Part shown: positions 4,800 to 5,242 of the stretch, piece by piece | Numbering within the stretch: the stretch's first letter is position 1 | How the letters are laid out: the number at the start of each line of letters is the position of its first letter | From: Haloquadratum sp. J07HQX50 | GTDB lineage: Archaea; Halobacteriota; Halobacteria; Halobacteriales; Haloferacaceae | Assembly: GCA_000416005.1 (NCBI GenBank) | Contig: KE356563.1 | Span: 1,354,195-1,359,436, forward strand | Length of the DNA stretch: 5,242 bases | Reading direction: 5' to 3' | The notes under the pieces: generated by a model | What the model was told of the DNA's origin: nothing | Databases searched by the model: none | The model's input: the letters and a program-made list of their open reading frames with translations, nothing else | Made by a program: the position numbers and the translations under genes

Positions 4800-5242
4800 A
4801 TGAGTTCTGAACAAAATCACCTCCAGCAGACTGACACCGAGTCACGATTTGACTTCAAGAAGGACGAGGCATCCGCCTACAAAACTGAGAAAGGACTCAC
4901 TGAAGAGACCATTCGACTCATCTCTGCAGATAAAAACGAGCCCGAATGGATGCTCGAACGACGCCTTCGCGCGCTCGAGCACTTCCAGGCCATGCCGATG
5001 CCGACCGACTGGCCCGAGGCGCCTGACCTCAGTGAAGTCGATGTCTCCGAAATTGTTCCTTACATCCGTCCCGATGTCGACGTCCGTGCCGGTGTCGACG
5101 ACTGGACCGAGCTTCCTGACGATATCAAGGACACCTTCGATAAGCTCGGCATTCCTGAGGCCGAGAAAAACGCCCTTTCAGGCGTTGGTGCCCAGTACGA
5201 ATCTGAAGTTGTCTACCAGAATATGCAGGAGCAGTGGGAACA
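4800..5242 (+). CDS. sufB: SufB, Fe-S cluster assembly scaffold subunit; N-terminal 147 residues, cut by window edge
   Basis: SufB, with SufC (ATPase) and usually SufD, forms the cytoplasmic scaffold on which Fe-S clusters are built. The visible part has the typical haloarchaeal N-terminus: a short acidic tail, the conserved KGLTEETIRLIS and PEWMLERRLRALEHF helices (about 31-62), then MPMPTDWP, and the strongly conserved DIKDTFDKLGIPEAE and LSGVGAQYESEVVYQNM (about 109-142). Members are generally close to 475 residues, so about a third is present; the beta-helix core with the cluster ligands lies outside. ATG 4800 is the natural start and is matched by the TATA box spacing. In many haloarchaea sufC directly precedes sufB; here the upstream neighbour is the divergent tbp, so sufC must be downstream or elsewhere. 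Confidence 0.95.
   Translation, partial: MSSEQNHLQQTDTESRFDFKKDEASAYKTEKGLTEETIRLISADKNEPEWMLERRLRALEHFQAMPMPTDWPEAPDLSEVDVSEIVPYIRPDVDVRAGVDDWTELPDDIKDTFDKLGIPEAEKNALSGVGAQYESEVVYQNMQEQWE

Overview
The window looks like chromosome from a halophilic archaeon (class Halobacteria). Three things point there: TBP and SufB have sequences typical of haloarchaea, the proteins are rich in Asp/Glu, and four transcription units each have an archaeal TATA box about 25-28 nt before the start codon, as expected for leaderless mRNAs. Base composition is only moderately GC-rich, with AT-rich spacers, and recognisable mobile-element debris is present. This would suit a low-GC genus such as Haloquadratum, but the genus is an inference and not proven.

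Layout. Positions 1 to about 1290 hold the 5' part of an IS200/IS605 (IS1341-type) insertion element on the minus strand. A 53-codon leader gene, probably ribbon-helix-helix-like, overlaps the start of tnpB by 26 nt, and tnpB runs off the left edge. No tnpA is seen. The upstream flank carries a pair of competing GC-rich hairpins (1251-1294) of the kind found at ends of such elements. Positions 1341-2642 (minus) encode a complete 433-residue MTA/SAH (5'-deoxyadenosine) deaminase of the amidohydrolase superfamily. Positions 2643-3196 have no convincing gene. They contain two similar structured repeats in the same orientation (2784-2845 and 3045-3112), probably the ends of a decayed non-autonomous element. 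Positions 3197-4178 (minus) look like an operon: TATA-binding protein followed after 39 nt by a small four-helix membrane protein of unknown role. Positions 4179-4799 are a long divergent spacer holding the promoters of tbp and sufB and a striking 75-nt three-way-junction fold (4423-4497). From 4800 (plus) the first 147 codons of sufB, a subunit of the Fe-S cluster assembly scaffold, run off the right edge.

Function. The cellular genes are housekeeping genes of separate pathways (adenosine-derivative salvage, general transcription, Fe-S assembly) and show no sign of forming one system. The less ordinary content is the TnpB operon with its small overlapping partner and the structured DNA/RNA elements in the spacers. 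I see no CRISPR array, tRNA, rRNA or clear defence system.
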